A DNA stretch of 64,000 nt, taken from Canna indica (lineage: Eukaryota; Streptophyta; Magnoliopsida; Zingiberales; Cannaceae). The notes beneath the pieces are model-generated. The model was not told where the DNA came from. It made no database searches and saw nothing but the letters and a program-made list of their open reading frames with translations. This document shows positions 22,697 to 33,891 of this stretch, one piece after another (positions within the stretch are counted from its first letter, which is position 1; every line of letters starts with the position of its first letter). The DNA lies in contig CP136890.1 of assembly GCA_034359265.1 (NCBI GenBank), forward strand, positions 40,708,501 through 40,772,500, in the 5' to 3' direction. Position numbers and translations under genes: made by a program.

Positions 22697-23116
22697 TGTT
22701 GGCGTGTAGCCCTGGAGGGCCAAGTCATCAATCGCCTCGTGGCGTGTAGGCCTGGTGGGTCGAGTCACACTCGAACGCCGAGGGCACTCGGGCTCCATAC
22801 GGTATAAGATGAAGGTGCGCTCTTCCCTTTCACCAATTGGTTTGGGGGTCGTTGGTTAGCGTCGGAGTCCTGGGAGTTGGTATCAGAGCTTGGGTCTCGG
22901 GTTCGAGTCTCGGCTGACGATTGCTGAGGGGGAGATTGTTGGAGTGTAGGCCTGGAGGGTCGAGTCATCAATCGCTTCGTGGCGTGTAGGCTTGCCGGGC
23001 CAAGTCACACTCGAACACCAAGGACGCTTGGGCCTTATACGGTATAAGATAAAGGTGTGCACTTCTCTTTTACCAATTGGTTTGGGGGTCGTTGGTTAGC
23101 GCCAGAGTCCTGGGAG
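22697..23116 (+). mobile_element. TRIM: miniature LTR retrotransposon with 180-bp LTRs and 60-bp interior
   Basis: Two direct repeats, 22697-22876 and 22937-23116, share TGTTGG start, GTGTAGGCCTGG, ACGGTATAAGATGAAGG-like, ACCAATTGGTTTGGGGGTCG and GAGTCCTGGGAG end. Between them sit a primer-binding site TGGTATCAGAGCTTGG (22878-22893, complementary to initiator-Met tRNA) and a polypurine tract GAGGGGGAGATTG just before LTR 2. There is no coding capacity, so it must be moved by proteins of other elements. The left 5-bp flank is CGTCC; the right flank cannot be tested because another LTR begins at 23120. Confidence 0.85.
22878..22893 (+). other. Primer-binding site of the TRIM
   Basis: TGGTATCAGAGC directly after LTR 1; it is followed by GGGTTCGAGTC, a B-box-like phrase. 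It sets the priming point for minus-strand DNA synthesis. Confidence 0.75.
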
Positions 23117-23119
23117 CAA

Positions 23120-24655
23120 TGTTAGCTGAAGGGTTCTTCCTTCATGCTTTATTATCCTCATGATTATTTTGATGATAACAAACATATTTAACAAGTGTTT
23201 GAAGTATGAAAATTATAGGATCGATGAAAGATACGTCAAGCCTTATGCCTCTCGATCAATCCTCAAAATAGATCAATGTGTGCATCAAAAATGTGTTGGA
23301 TAGCATGGAGAATCCTTCAAAGATAAAGCACGCTGAAGAACGAAGCCGGAAACAAAGCGTGAAATGAGAAATCCAAAGATAAAAGTTTCTAGCTCTGATT
23401 CGATCGATCGAATGGTGTTATACATTGGCAGCAGCCAATTCGGTCGACCGGTCGGTCGACCGAATGTCGCTGAAAAATGGCAGTAGCCATTCGATCGACC
23501 AGTCAATCAACAAAAGTAGGTGAAAATTTTAGCTATGGCTGCGTCGATCGACCGAACGATGCCAAATATTGGCAGAATGCTCATCGGTCGACCGAATGGC
23601 ATAGCGCGAGTCGAGGATCTCGGCATCACTGAGTCGGTCGACCAGTTGGTCGATCGGATCTACAATGGACAAATCCCACGACAATCGGTCAACCCGCCGG
23701 TCGACCGGATTGGAAGTAGAAATTTTTCCGTCAACCGTTCGACCCGTCGGTCGATCGATCAAGGGAAAAATCTTACAGTAAGCCAGCGGTCAATCGGTCG
23801 GTCGACCGACGATTCAAATTTTTTCTGAGCGTCTGTAATGGTCAAAAATAATCTCGTTGATGCCCTATTTCAGTTGGGTTTATAAATACTCCCTTCTAAT
23901 ATTTTTTATCAATTTTTTTCTCTCTCAGATTCTTGGACGATAAAAGCTTCAAAGAGTAATTAAATTGCATCCTTAAAACCTTCAAGCGCTAAAGTTCATC
24001 GGCTGAGTCTTGAACCCCTGCTATCAAAAAGAGTTTACTTTCAAAAGGGTTCATCAAGCGATTAGGCACGGGAAGAAGAGGCGTCTAAGTGTGATAAGCT
24101 ATTATTCCTCTTCTTGTAACAAGTTTTTTGTTTATTTTGTTCCTCAACTCTTTGTATTTGATTTGTAGGAAGACCTAAGTTGTTAGGTCTTGTGTGTGGA
24201 AGTAGTTTCCTTGTTGTGAAGGAGTAAAGCCACTTGTGTAAACTTAGTTTTACTAGGATTAGTTAAGTTGTCCCTTAGTGTTGAGGTGGAAGAGTGCTCT
24301 CGATAAGAAGGCAGAGACTTCCGGGTGTGGAAGTGCCTTAGGTTGAGAGTGCGACTCTTCGAGTCAAAATCCTCATTGTAAGGGAGACAAAAATTAATCT
24401 AGTGAACTTAGTTTGAAAATCCTAAGCGAGGTGCTTAGGTAGTGGAGTAGGCATTGGGGCCGAACCACTATAATTCCATGTGTTTGCTTGATATTTTGCT
24501 AGCTCTTAAATTGCTTCATCATTCATCGATTTAGCACTTAGTAGTCGAATTACACATTGCCTAAATAATTCAAGAATCGATTAAAATTGAATTAGGCAAA
24601 TAGTATTAGAAAACACACTGTTCACCCCCCCTCTAGTGCGCCGATTCTTACAACA
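23120..24655 (+). repeat. LTR-A1 (5' LTR of element A)
   Basis: It contains in order the TGTTAG start, a palindrome array (23400-23812), a TATA box (23881-23889), the GGGGTGCTT/AGGTAGTGGAGTAGGC block typical of this LTR group, and the ACAACA end. Very similar to LTR-A2, pointing to a recent insertion. Confidence 0.85.
23400..23889 (+). promoter_or_regulatory. U3 palindrome array plus TATA box (LTR-A1)
   Basis: Multiple TCGGTCGACCG, CGATCGATCG and GGTCGATCGG palindromes spaced by phrases such as AAATATTGGCAGAATGC. The array ends about 70 bp before TATAAATAC at 23881-23889. Confidence 0.65.
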
Positions 24656-24723
24656 ATTGGTATGAGAGCGGATTCGTAGCTTGAGATTTTACCATCTCTT
24701 CTACACATTATCTCGATCCTAAA

Positions 24724-25024
24724 ATGACTCTAAAGAGTATAGCGTCTTCACCTCCTAGGTTTGATGAGTAAAACTTTGGTCTTTGGAAGTCTAGGATGTA
24801 TACCTTCTTAAAGACTCAAGGTTTGGGTGTTTTCAACCTGGTAAAAATTAGATATAGTGAACCTAAGGAAGACATGAATGCATGGACCCAAGAACAAATT
24901 AGCATGTTTGAGTTAAATGCTAAAGCTACAAATTGCATATTTTGTTCTTTGAAAAATAATGTACTTAAGAAAATCATGCATTGTACTTCTGCATATGATA
25001 TTTGGGCTACTTTGAATATGCTAA
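24724..25024 (+). pseudogene. gag N-terminal fragment of element A
   Basis: ATG 24724 gives MTLKSIASSPPRFDE, a TAA stop (24769-24771), then NFGLWKSRMYTFLKTQG and further gag-like residues to YDIWATLNML. The pattern F(D/E)..NF..WK.RM...L matches the start of plant Copia gag (DUF4219/UBN2 type), which forms the particle shell. The same start sequence is found at 28156 and 55532. It ends abruptly where the reading shifts frame into the next domain near 25024. Confidence 0.75.
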
Positions 25025-26075
25025 AGCTAAGTTTGTTGATAGAGCCATCCTGCAAACACAACCAGTTAATTTAGATGACCTAGAACAATTTGATATCCGA
25101 GGAAAACTTGTTAGTATGGGAAGGGTAAAATTTCTAGGAAAATAAGTACCGGTATGCCCCATCCCGGTAAAAGCCTTTTTCTCTAACCTAGTGATAGAAA
25201 AGGCAAGGCTTAGTGATGATTTAGTTCTTCGATCTGAAATCTTGGGAAAATCCATAGTCATCAACAAATCCCTCATCAGAGATGCATTAGGGTTTTCTCT
25301 AGTGGGAAGATAAATTTACAAGATGTTCACACACCGATTTCATGAGGATTTTCCTCATGAAGTTGTGTCAGCCATATGCCCTGAGGATTATGAGGGAGTG
25401 ATCCCTACCCAAAGCATAAAACTCTCACCCATTGCTAGGATTGTGCACCTCATTGTGTCATATAATATTCTTCCTAGAGCAAGTCACTATGATGAGGTCA
25501 CCACTATGAGTGCTAGGGTTCTCTTCTTTGCCATGACCCGTATTCCTATAGATGTCCCTGACCTCAAGCTTAGGTATATAGCTGAAGTCCATTCCTCCAA
25601 AAAACAAGCTCTACCATATGCCTCAATGATCTCTCATTTCATATATGAAGCTGGGGTAAATAGATCTAGATTTGAAATAGAGCCCATTCATAGAGCCATA
25701 GATTCTTCCTCCCTTAGTCGCATGAAGATCCTTGAACATCAGCGCGACAAAAGAACGCGAGGAGATCCTGTGGAATAGGCTGAGCATGACACAGAGATGG
25801 AGGAGGATGAAGCTGGTGGAGGCTCCTCATCTGGCCCTTCCCGTACGAGTCTAAGTGATCTGGAGCATCGATTTGCTCAGTTTCAGATTGGTCAGATGGA
25901 ATGTAACAGAAGATCATCAGAGAGCATGAACGCATTCGGCTGTCAGATGGACGAGTTTGGTACCATGATCGGTGACCATGGTCGGCGCATAGAGGAGATA
26001 TATGGGAGAGTGGATGAGATGTGGCAATATTACCGGTCGCATCTACCACCTCCTCCACCACCTGAGGACGAGTAA
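25024..26075 (+). pseudogene. 'Putative plant transposon protein'-like ORF carried by element A
   Basis: A single frame with three stops (about 25143, 25312, 25776) reads FVDRAILQTQPVNLDDLE, then FFSNLVIEKARLSDD, a segment around ILPRASHYDEVTTMSARVLF and LPYASMISHFIYEAGV. It then passes to an acidic, Ser/Gly-rich linker, a helical repeat-like part (HRFAQFQIGQMECN...IYGRVDEMWQYY) and a poly-proline tail. From memory this resembles the domain labelled putative plant transposon protein (PF20167), often found in non-autonomous retroelements; its function is unknown to me. It replaces the usual pol. Confidence 0.65.
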
Positions 26076-26504
26076 TCCTCTTTGATGCTCTGATGTATTG
26101 ATGCATTGATGTTATTGATGTTGATGTATTGACATTTTCATCTTATGAACATATATTTGGTTGACTATGAGATGGTTAGTAATGTAAGTGTTATTTTTTT
26201 CATGTATGCTTGCTATGTTTTTTTTTTTTTATGAATGACAAAAGGGATATTTTTTTTTTCATGTATGCTTGCTATGTGATGGAGAATATATGAATATATG
26301 CTTAAGCTTATCGATAGGGGGAGTACAATGAGTACAAAATGAATACATCAATGAGTATTACATATGATGATAAAGGGAAAACTAGAAAATATATGCATAT
26401 CAATAGGGGGAGCTTAAATTGAATACATTGCTTCATTTCCTTGATGCTTCCTTGTATCTTGATATTTATTGTCAATGGTTTGTCATCATCAAAAAGGGGG
26501 AGAT

Positions 26505-28087
26505 TGTTAGCTGAAGGGTTCTTCCTTCATGCTTTATTCTCATCATGATTATTTTGATGATAACAAACCAATTTAACAAGTGTTTGAAGTATGAAAATTA
26601 TAGGATCGATGAAAGATACGTCAAGCCTTACGCCTCTCGATCAATCCTCAAAACAGATCAATGCGCGCGTGCATCAAAAATGTGTTGGATAGCATGGAGA
26701 ATCCTTCAAAGATAAAGCACGCTGAAGAACGAAGCCGAAAACCAAGCACGAAATGAGAAATCCAAAGATAAAAGTTTCTAGCTCTGATTCGGTCGATCGA
26801 ATGGTGTTATACATTGGCAGCAGCCAATTCGGTCAACCGGTCAGTCGACCGAATGTCGCTGAAAAATGGCAGTAGCCATTCGGTCGACCGAAGTAGGTAA
26901 AATTTTTGGCTATGGCTGCATCGGTCGAGCGGTCGGTCGATCGACCGATGCAAATATTGGCAGAATGCTCATCGGTCGACCGGATGGCATAGCGCGAGTC
27001 GGGGATCTCGACATCACTGAGTCGGTCGACTGATTAGTCAACCAGATCCGGGATGGCCAAATCCCGCGACAATCGGTCGACCCGTCGGTCGATCGATTGG
27101 CATGTAATAGCTGGCTTCAGTCGACCGATTGGTCGACCGGATTGGAAGTAGACATTTTGTCGTCAACCGGTCGACCCATCGGTCGACCGATCAAGAGAAA
27201 AATCTTACAGTAAGCCAGCGGTCGATCGGTCGGTCGACCGATTATTCGACCGGACCATCGACTGGGCGTCTATAACGGTAAAAAATAATCCCATTGATGC
27301 CCTATTTCAGCTGGGTTTATAAATACTCCCTTCTAATCTTTTTTATCAATTTTCTCTCTCTCGGATTCTTGGATGATAAAAGCTTCAAAGAGTGATTAAA
27401 TTGCATCCTTAAAACCTTCAAGCGCTAAAGTTCATCGGCTGAGTCTTGATCCCCTGCTGTCAAAAAGAGTTTACTTTCAAAAGGGTTCATCAAGTGGTTA
27501 GGCGCGGGAAGAAGAGGCGTCTAAGTGTGATAAGCTATTATTCCTCTTCTTGTAAAAAGTTTTTTGTTTATTTTGTTCCTCAACTCTTTGTATTTGATTT
27601 GTAGGAAGACTTAGGTTGTTAGGTCTTGTGTGTGGAAGTGGTTTCCTTGTTGTGAAGGAGTAAAGCCACTTGTGTAAACTTAGTTTTACTAGGATTAGTT
27701 AAGTTGTCCCTTAGGGTTGAGGTGGAAGAGTGCGCTCGATAAGAAGACGGAGACTTTCGGGTGTGGAAGTGCCTTAGGTCGAGAGTGCGACTCTTCGAGT
27801 CAAAGTCCTCATTGTAAGGGAGACAAGAATTAATCAAGTAAACTTAGTTTGGAAATCCTAAGTGGGGTGCTTAGGTAGTGGAGTAGGCATTGGGGCCGAA
27901 CCACTATAAATCTGTGTGTTTACTTGATATTTTGCTAGCTCTTAAATTGCTTCATCATTCATCCATTTAGCACTTAGTAGTCAAATTACACATTGCCTAA
28001 ATAATTCAAGAATAGATTAAAATCGAATTAGGCAAATAGTATTAAAAACACACTATTCACCCCCCTCTAGTGTGCCGATTTACAACA
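26505..28087 (+). repeat. LTR-A2 (3' LTR of element A, also 5' LTR of the next unit)
   Basis: It starts TGTTAGCTGAAGGG after the polypurine tract and ends ACAACA before a second primer-binding site (TGGTATCAGAGCG, 28090-28102). It is 47 bp longer than LTR-A1, mostly because its palindrome array (26789-27262) has an extra unit. Confidence 0.85.
26789..27326 (+). promoter_or_regulatory. U3 palindrome array plus TATA box (LTR-A2)
   Basis: An array of TCGGTCGACCG and CGGTCGATCGA motifs, then TATAAATAC at 27318-27326. One unit around TTGGTCGACCGGATTGG is duplicated relative to LTR-A1. Confidence 0.65.
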
Positions 28088-28206
28088 ATTGGTATCAGAG
28101 CGGGTCCGTAGCTTGAGATTTTACCATCTCTTCTACACCTTATCTCGATCCTAAAATGGCTCTAGAGAGTATAGCATCTTCACCTCCTAGGTTCGTTGAG
28201 TCAAAC
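28088..28206 (+). other. Family-A leader and gag start joined to family-B interior
   Basis: After the primer-binding site the leader and MALESIASSPPRF match element A. From about 28207 (ACTCCACCACTGTTTGATGG) the sequence instead matches the gag of the Copia element at 46359-54387. The switch creates a stop (TGA, about 28219). Confidence 0.75.
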
Positions 28207-29751
28207 TCCACCACTGTTTGATGGAAACAACTATGCCTATTGGAAGATACGCATGAATGGCTTCCTTCAATCACTAGGCATAGATGTATGGAGAATTATT
28301 CAAGTATAGTTTAATGAACCAACTAAAGATATGGATGAGTGGGATTAAGAAGAAATTAGACTCTTTAATACAAATGCAAAGGACGTCAATGCACTATATT
28401 GTGGCCTATCAATTAATGAGTTTAATAGGATTTCCACATGTAAGTCGACATATGAACTTTGGAAAGTCTATACACATGAAAAGACTTCATAAGTTAAGGA
28501 ATCTAAGATAATCCTACTCATGCATGATTACGAAATGTTCAAAATGTTATCACATGAATCTATTGAAGTCATGTATGCTCGCTTTCAAAATATTACGAAT
28601 GGATTAGCTAACTTTGGTAGAGACATAAGGGAGGAGGAGAAGGTAAGGAAGCTCCTTTGTTCCCTTCCAAAAGCTTGGGAGCCCAAGGTCATCACAATCA
28701 TGGAAGCAAAGGATATGAGCACCTAAAAGCTAGATCACCGATCTCATTGGGTCTCTCATGACACATGAGACCCATATGAAGCAATACAAGGAGGAAGATG
28801 CCCCCAAAAGCAAGAATATTGCTTTAAAAGCATCACACCGGGTTGATGAACCCTCATCATCCGAGGAGGAGACAGATGATTTTGAAGAGATGACAATGTT
28901 GGCAAGGAGATTCATGAGCTTCAAGAGAGAGCATGAGAAAGGGAAAAGGAGGCTACACATGTTTCAATTGCAACAAAATCGGGCACCTAAGGAAGGATTG
29001 CCCACTTCTCAAGATGGCTTCTACCTCCAACCCTCACAAGAAAGACAAATACAAGAAGAAGAAAAAGGGGATGATGGCCTCTTGGGATGAGAGTGAATCT
29101 TCGTCAAGTGAAAAAGACTCCAAAAGTGAGAAGGCAAGTCTTTGCCTCATGGCAAATGACAACGAGGTAAAATTTATTTTTGGCGTGCTTTCATTTACGC
29201 AAGAAGAACTAGAAAATGAATTTGAACAAATGCATGATGAATTAAATACTATTAGAAAGAAATTTAAAGAACTTAAAAACGACAATAAATCTTTAGAAAT
29301 TGAAAATGACAACTTATTACTTTCATGCAATGCATTGAGAAAGGAAGTAGAAATTCTTAAGGAAGAAAAACACACCTTAGATGATGCCAAGAGAAACCTA
29401 GAAAATGAAAACAAAAAATTAGAAAATGAAAACAAGTTCCTAAGTGATCAAGTAGATCACTTGAATGATAGCATGCTTAACTTGAAAAAGGAATTATGCA
29501 TGCTAAATGAAAAAATGACAACCTTACAAAATGTCATGCCTAAGGTTGTATATGCTAGAAAGTCTTCAAACAATCATGCTCATGCATACTTCCATGCTCA
29601 CACACATAGCCCAAGAAAGTTTAACGAAAGTTGCTTTTCATGTGGTATTTTTGGCCATATTGCTAGAGATTGTACTCTTAGGTGGAAACCCTATGCTAGA
29701 TTCACTTGGATTCCTAAGATAACTAACACTCAAGGACCCAATAAGATTTGA
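28207..29751 (+). pseudogene. Copia gag (family B), broken
   Basis: Homologous to 52973-51335. It has gag with YAYWKI-like start, the helical part around MHDYEMFKMLSHESIEVMYA, a zinc knuckle CFNCNKIGHLRKDC (about 28963-29004), a coiled coil of about 120 residues (29200-29530, many Glu/Lys/Asn heptads) and a second knuckle CFSCGIFGHIARDC (about 29635-29676). Gag coats the RNA; the two knuckles bind it. Several stops and frameshifts (around 28340, 28470, 28723, 29751) disable it. Confidence 0.85.
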
Positions 29752-32700
29752 GTACCTAACATTGTCTCTTCTCCTTTTGTAGATGGAGAATCATCCTCAA
29801 GCAAGTAGGAGCACATGGATCTTGGATAGCGGTTGCTCAAAATATATGACCGGTGATATCAATCTCTTTGCAAACCTATCGAGTAAGGATGATCGACATG
29901 TGACATTTGTAGACAATGCCAAAGGTAAGTTTGTTGGCATTGGTAATATAAGTATACTCCCCTACCCATGTATTAAAAATATTTTACTAGTTGATGGGTT
30001 AAAGCATAACTTGATTAACATATCACAATTATGTGATAACGGGTATGTAGTCATTTTCGAAGCATCTAAATGCATCATTAGAAGTGCACCATCTAATGAT
30101 ATTGTGTTTATTGGAAATAGGCAAGAAAGTATTTACACACTAGTTTTAAATGTTTTGCCTAATCCTCATGTTAGATGCTTAGTTGCCATGGAAAATGATT
30201 CTTGGTTGTGGCATAGAAGGCTAGGACATGCTAGCATGAGCCTCATCTAAGAAATATCTAAAAATGACTTAATTAAAGGAATACCTAAGATAAAATTTGA
30301 AGAAGACAAACTTTGTGATGCATGTCAACATGGAAAATAAGTTAAGTCTTCATTTCATAGCATTAATCAAGTTAGTACATTTAGAATACTTGAACTTATG
30401 CACATGGATCTTTTTGGTCCTTGTAATATGGCTAGTCAAGTTGGAAAATTATATTGTTATCTTTTGGTTGATGATTTTTCAAGATTCACATGGGTTTTCT
30501 TCCTATCTAAGAAATATGAAACTTTTGATTTCTTTAAAAGATTTGCTAGGAGAGTTATAAATGAAAAAGGAACTTCAATTTTGAAAATTAGGAGTGATAA
30601 TGGTGGGGAATTTAAAAATATTTTTTTTTCCAGATTTTTGTGATGATTTAGGTATTGAGCATACCTTCTCTTCCCCTAGAAGCCCCCAACAAAATGGGGT
30701 GGTTGAGAGTACGGGTGTCCAGTGTTCGGTTCAAACCGAACCGAATCAAAAAATCGAACCGAATTTTTTGGTTCGGTTCGATTTCAGCGGTTGCAGGTTC
30801 GGTTCTCGACCCGAATCGAACCGAATTTTGGGTTTTGGTTCAGATTCGATTCTCGAAATTCGGGAACCGACTTGAACTGAAAACTGAATAATTAAAAAAT
30901 AATATATATTTTTAATTTTTAACCCAGGTAATTAAATGGGTATTAGGAAATAATTTTTAATTTTTAACCGAATTAATTAAAATTTTGGTTTTTGGGATAA
31001 AAACCGAACCGAATAATTTCAGTTCGGGTTAGATCGGTTTAGGCATAATTCGGTTTGGGTTCGGGTTGGATTTTGGGTATAAAAAAAAATTTGGTTTGGT
31101 TAATTTCGGTTCGGTTTGGTTCGGGTTGAACCGAATGAACAACCCTAGTTGAGAGAAAGTATAAAACTTTATAAGAAACGGCTAGGACCATGTTTTGTGA
31201 AAATAATTTGCCAAAGTATTTTTGGGCCAAAGCCATAAATACCTCTTGTTATGTACTTAATCATGTTTTATTAAGACCTAAAATCAAGAAAACACCTTTC
31301 GAGCTTTGGAATGATAGAATCCCAAGTGTGGGATATTTTCATGTTTCTGGATGTAAATATTTTATTTTAAACACTAAGGAGCATCTAGGAAAATTTAATT
31401 CTAAATCTAATGAAGGAATTTTCCAAGGTTACTCTAATAGTTCTAAGGCCTATAGAGTTTATAATTGTAGAATTATGATTGTTGGAGAATCTATGTATGT
31501 TACTTTTGATGAAACTAATGATTCTTCTAGGAATGTTAAGATTGTGAATGTAGGTGAGGAACATGAGTAACTAACATTTCATGACAAGGAGGTTAAAGAT
31601 GAAAATAGTGAGGAAACTCACCATGAAGAACCTTCATCCTCAACTCTATCTCAAGATGAAGAAGAAGAAGAGGAAGCTCTACCACCTCTCCCCAAAGGAT
31701 ACCGATTGATAAGAGATCATCCAATGGATCAAGTCATTGGAGAACCATCAACGGGAGTGGTAACGTGCTCTAAACTTAAGAATATTTATCAATATGTAGC
31801 ATTCATATCTTAAGTAGAGCCAAAAAACATTAAGAAAACAATAGAAGATGAATTTTGGGTCATTGCTATGCAAGAGGAACTTAATCAATTTGTTAGGAAT
31901 GAAGTTTGGGACTTAGTACCTAGACCTAGAGGACAAACCGTAATTGGGACTAAATGAGTATTTAGAAACAAGTTAGATGAAGGAGGTTTAGTCATTAGAA
32001 ACAAAGCTAGGTTAGTGGCCCAATGGTATAATCAAGAAGAATGAATAGATTATAATGAAACTTATGCTTCCGTAGCTAGATTAGAGGCAATTCGCATGCT
32101 TTTGGCTTATGCAAGTTTTAAAGGTTTTAAACTCTTTTAAATGGATGTTAAAAGTGCTTTTTTAAATGGTTTTATCGATGAAGAAGTTTATGTTGAGCAA
32201 CCCCCCGGATTTGAAAGTTTTGAGTTTCCAAATCATGTTTTTAAACTTAAAAAGGCTTTTGTATGGTTTAAAACAAGCTCCTAGGGCTTGGTATGAAAGG
32301 TTTTCCACATTTTTGATTGATCAAGGCTTTAGTATTGGAAAAGCCAATGTTTCTCTTTTTATAAAAAATAATGAAAATGATATTTTACTCGTGCAAATTT
32401 ATGTTGATGATATAATATTTGGTGCTACTAATGAATTGCTTTGTGAGCGGTTTGCTAAGTGCATGCAAAGAATTTGAGATGAGCAGGATGGGAGAACTCT
32501 CATTTATGCTTGGTCTCCAAATCAAGCAAACCAACAAAGGGATCTTCATAAATCAAGCCAAATACACAAGGGAGCTCATCAAAAGGTTTGGAATGAATGA
32601 AGCCAAGATAGCTTCTACACCAATGAGCATATATATTAAGCTTGATAAAGATGAAGATGGTGTAAAAGTAGATGAAAAATGATATCGAGGTATGATTGGT

Positions 32701-33345
32701 AGTCTTCTTTATTTAACCGCAAGTAGACCCGATATTATGTTTAGTGTTTGTGCATGTGCTAGGTTTCAATCTTGTCCTAAAATGTCTTAAGTACGATCAA
32801 ATGCATATTGAGATATTTGAAAAGCACGGTTGACTTAGGATTATGGTATCCATGTAATGCATCTTTCGATTTAATTAGTTTTTCGGGTGCCGATTTTGCC
32901 GAGTGTAAAGTAGATAGAAAAAGCACTAGTGGGTATTGTCAATTCCTAGGGATGAGTCTTGTTTCTTGGTTTTCAAAGAAACAAAACTCGATTGCACTTT
33001 CAACTACCGAAGCGAAATACATTGTTGCGGCTAGCTGTTGTGCACAAGTCCTTTGGATGAAATAAATCATTTTAGATTATTAACTTAAATATTCATGTAT
33101 ACTGATACATTGTGATAATACTAGTGCACTTATTTAACAAAAAGTCCAATTTTACACTCTAGGACCAAGCACATTGATCTAAGGCACAATTTTCTTAGGG
33201 ATAATGTAGCTAAGGGAAATATATTCATGAAATTTGTATCCACCATTAAGCAACTTGTGGATATATTTACAAAACCCTTAAATGAAGAAAGCTTTACAAA
33301 TTTAAGAATACAATTAGGGAATTGTGCTTTGCCAAGTGTTTAAAT
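29752..33345 (+). pseudogene. Copia pol (family B), broken by a MITE and stops
   Basis: Protease with WILDSGCSKYMTGD (about 29818-29860). Pre-integrase/zinc finger SWLWHRRLGHASMSL (30210-30245). Integrase core with HMDLFGPC and RSDNGGEF, interrupted at 30710-31147 by a hAT MITE directly after PQQNGVVE. Integrase resumes with RKYKTL and FCENNLPKYFWAKA. RT from about 31900 with [18 protein letters not shown] and the intact catalytic YVDD (about 32401). RNase H from 32690 with a VDRKSTSGYCQFLG block, SLVSWFSKKQNS and STTEAKYI, ending FTKPLNEESFTNLRIQ. Stops at about 30249, 31569, 31956, 32140 and elsewhere show it is dead. Confidence 0.88.
30710..31147. mobile_element. hAT-type MITE, TSD GTTGAGAG
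   Basis: A 438-bp insert begins TACGGGTGTCC and ends GAACAACCCTA (inverted termini TACGGGTG/TAGGGTTG). It is flanked by identical 8-bp GTTGAGAG at 30702-30709 and 31148-31155. The interior is made of GGTTCGGTT / AACCGAACCG phrases in both directions. The host Copia integrase frame continues on the far side. Confidence 0.88.
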
Positions 33346-33350
33346 TTTTA

Positions 33351-33464
33351 GCCAACTGTGGGTAGCATAGTTGGTGGTAACATGTTGAATGTTGCCTAGA
33401 GATATAGGGTTCGAACCCTAGTATGGTCACCTATTGTGACTTTCTGTCTTTGTTAAAAAAAAAA
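33351..33464 (+). mobile_element. tRNA-derived SINE with perfect 15-bp TSD
   Basis: The 114-bp unit has an A box (GGTAGCATAGTTGG, 33361-33374) and a B box (GGTTCGAACCC, 33408-33418) of a pol III promoter. It ends in TTGTT plus a run of ten A. Identical GTGTTTAAATTTTTA flanks lie at 33336-33350 and 33465-33479. It inserted into the end of the Copia pol; the stop codon TAA of pol lies inside the duplicated target. It resembles the Au-type plant SINEs by its TTGTTA-tail (from memory). Confidence 0.88.
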
Positions 33465-33879
33465 GTGTTTAAATTTTTAAATTTTACTTGCCTTTTGAAA
33501 AATTGCATTTCATGTAGTATCATCACACTTTTGTATTGCCTTGTAATGGGGCGTTGCAATTTATCAATGTTTATCTTCTATAGGCTTACATTGATAGGAA
33601 GGACTATAGTGATAGATGATACTCGGTTTTATGGTTTTCTCAGTTTTATTGATGAAACTCATTAATAGTACCTTGGTTCTTGCCCTTTTTTATTGATGTC
33701 AAAAGAGGGAGAAAAGGCAAGGTCACGTGTGTTTAATGATGCATAAAGATAGGGGGAGTTATAAGCATGATATGCATATTGATAGGGGGAGCATATGTCA
33801 AGTTGCAAAATAGACTCACAAATGATACTTAGAATACTTAGAGTTTTATAGAATTTCATATTTTGTTTGTCATCATCAA

Positions 33880-33891
33880 AAAGCGGGAGAT
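33880..33891 (+). other. Polypurine tract of the composite element
   Basis: AAAGCGGGAGAT directly before the TGTTGGCCC start of LTR-B1; a single C breaks the purine run. It primes plus-strand synthesis. Confidence 0.65.

Larger units (their letters stand above)
23120..28087 (+). mobile_element. Non-autonomous LTR retrotransposon A (LTR-interior-LTR)
   Basis: Two closely similar LTRs (23120-24655 and 26505-28087) start TGTTAGCTGAAGGG and end CCGATT...ACAACA. A primer-binding site (24658-24670, TGGTATGAGAGCG) follows LTR-A1 and a polypurine tract AAAAAGGGGGAGAT (26491-26504) precedes LTR-A2. The 1.85-kb interior has a gag fragment and a second protein domain but no protease, integrase, RT or RNase H. 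The sequence after 28087 is again a primer-binding site, so the normal 3' flank is absent and LTR-A2 is shared with the next element. Confidence 0.85.

Noticed and set aside
22894..22915. A tRNA gene suggested by GGGTTCGAGTC
   Set aside because: No A box or cloverleaf can be formed; it lies in the TRIM interior beside the primer-binding site.
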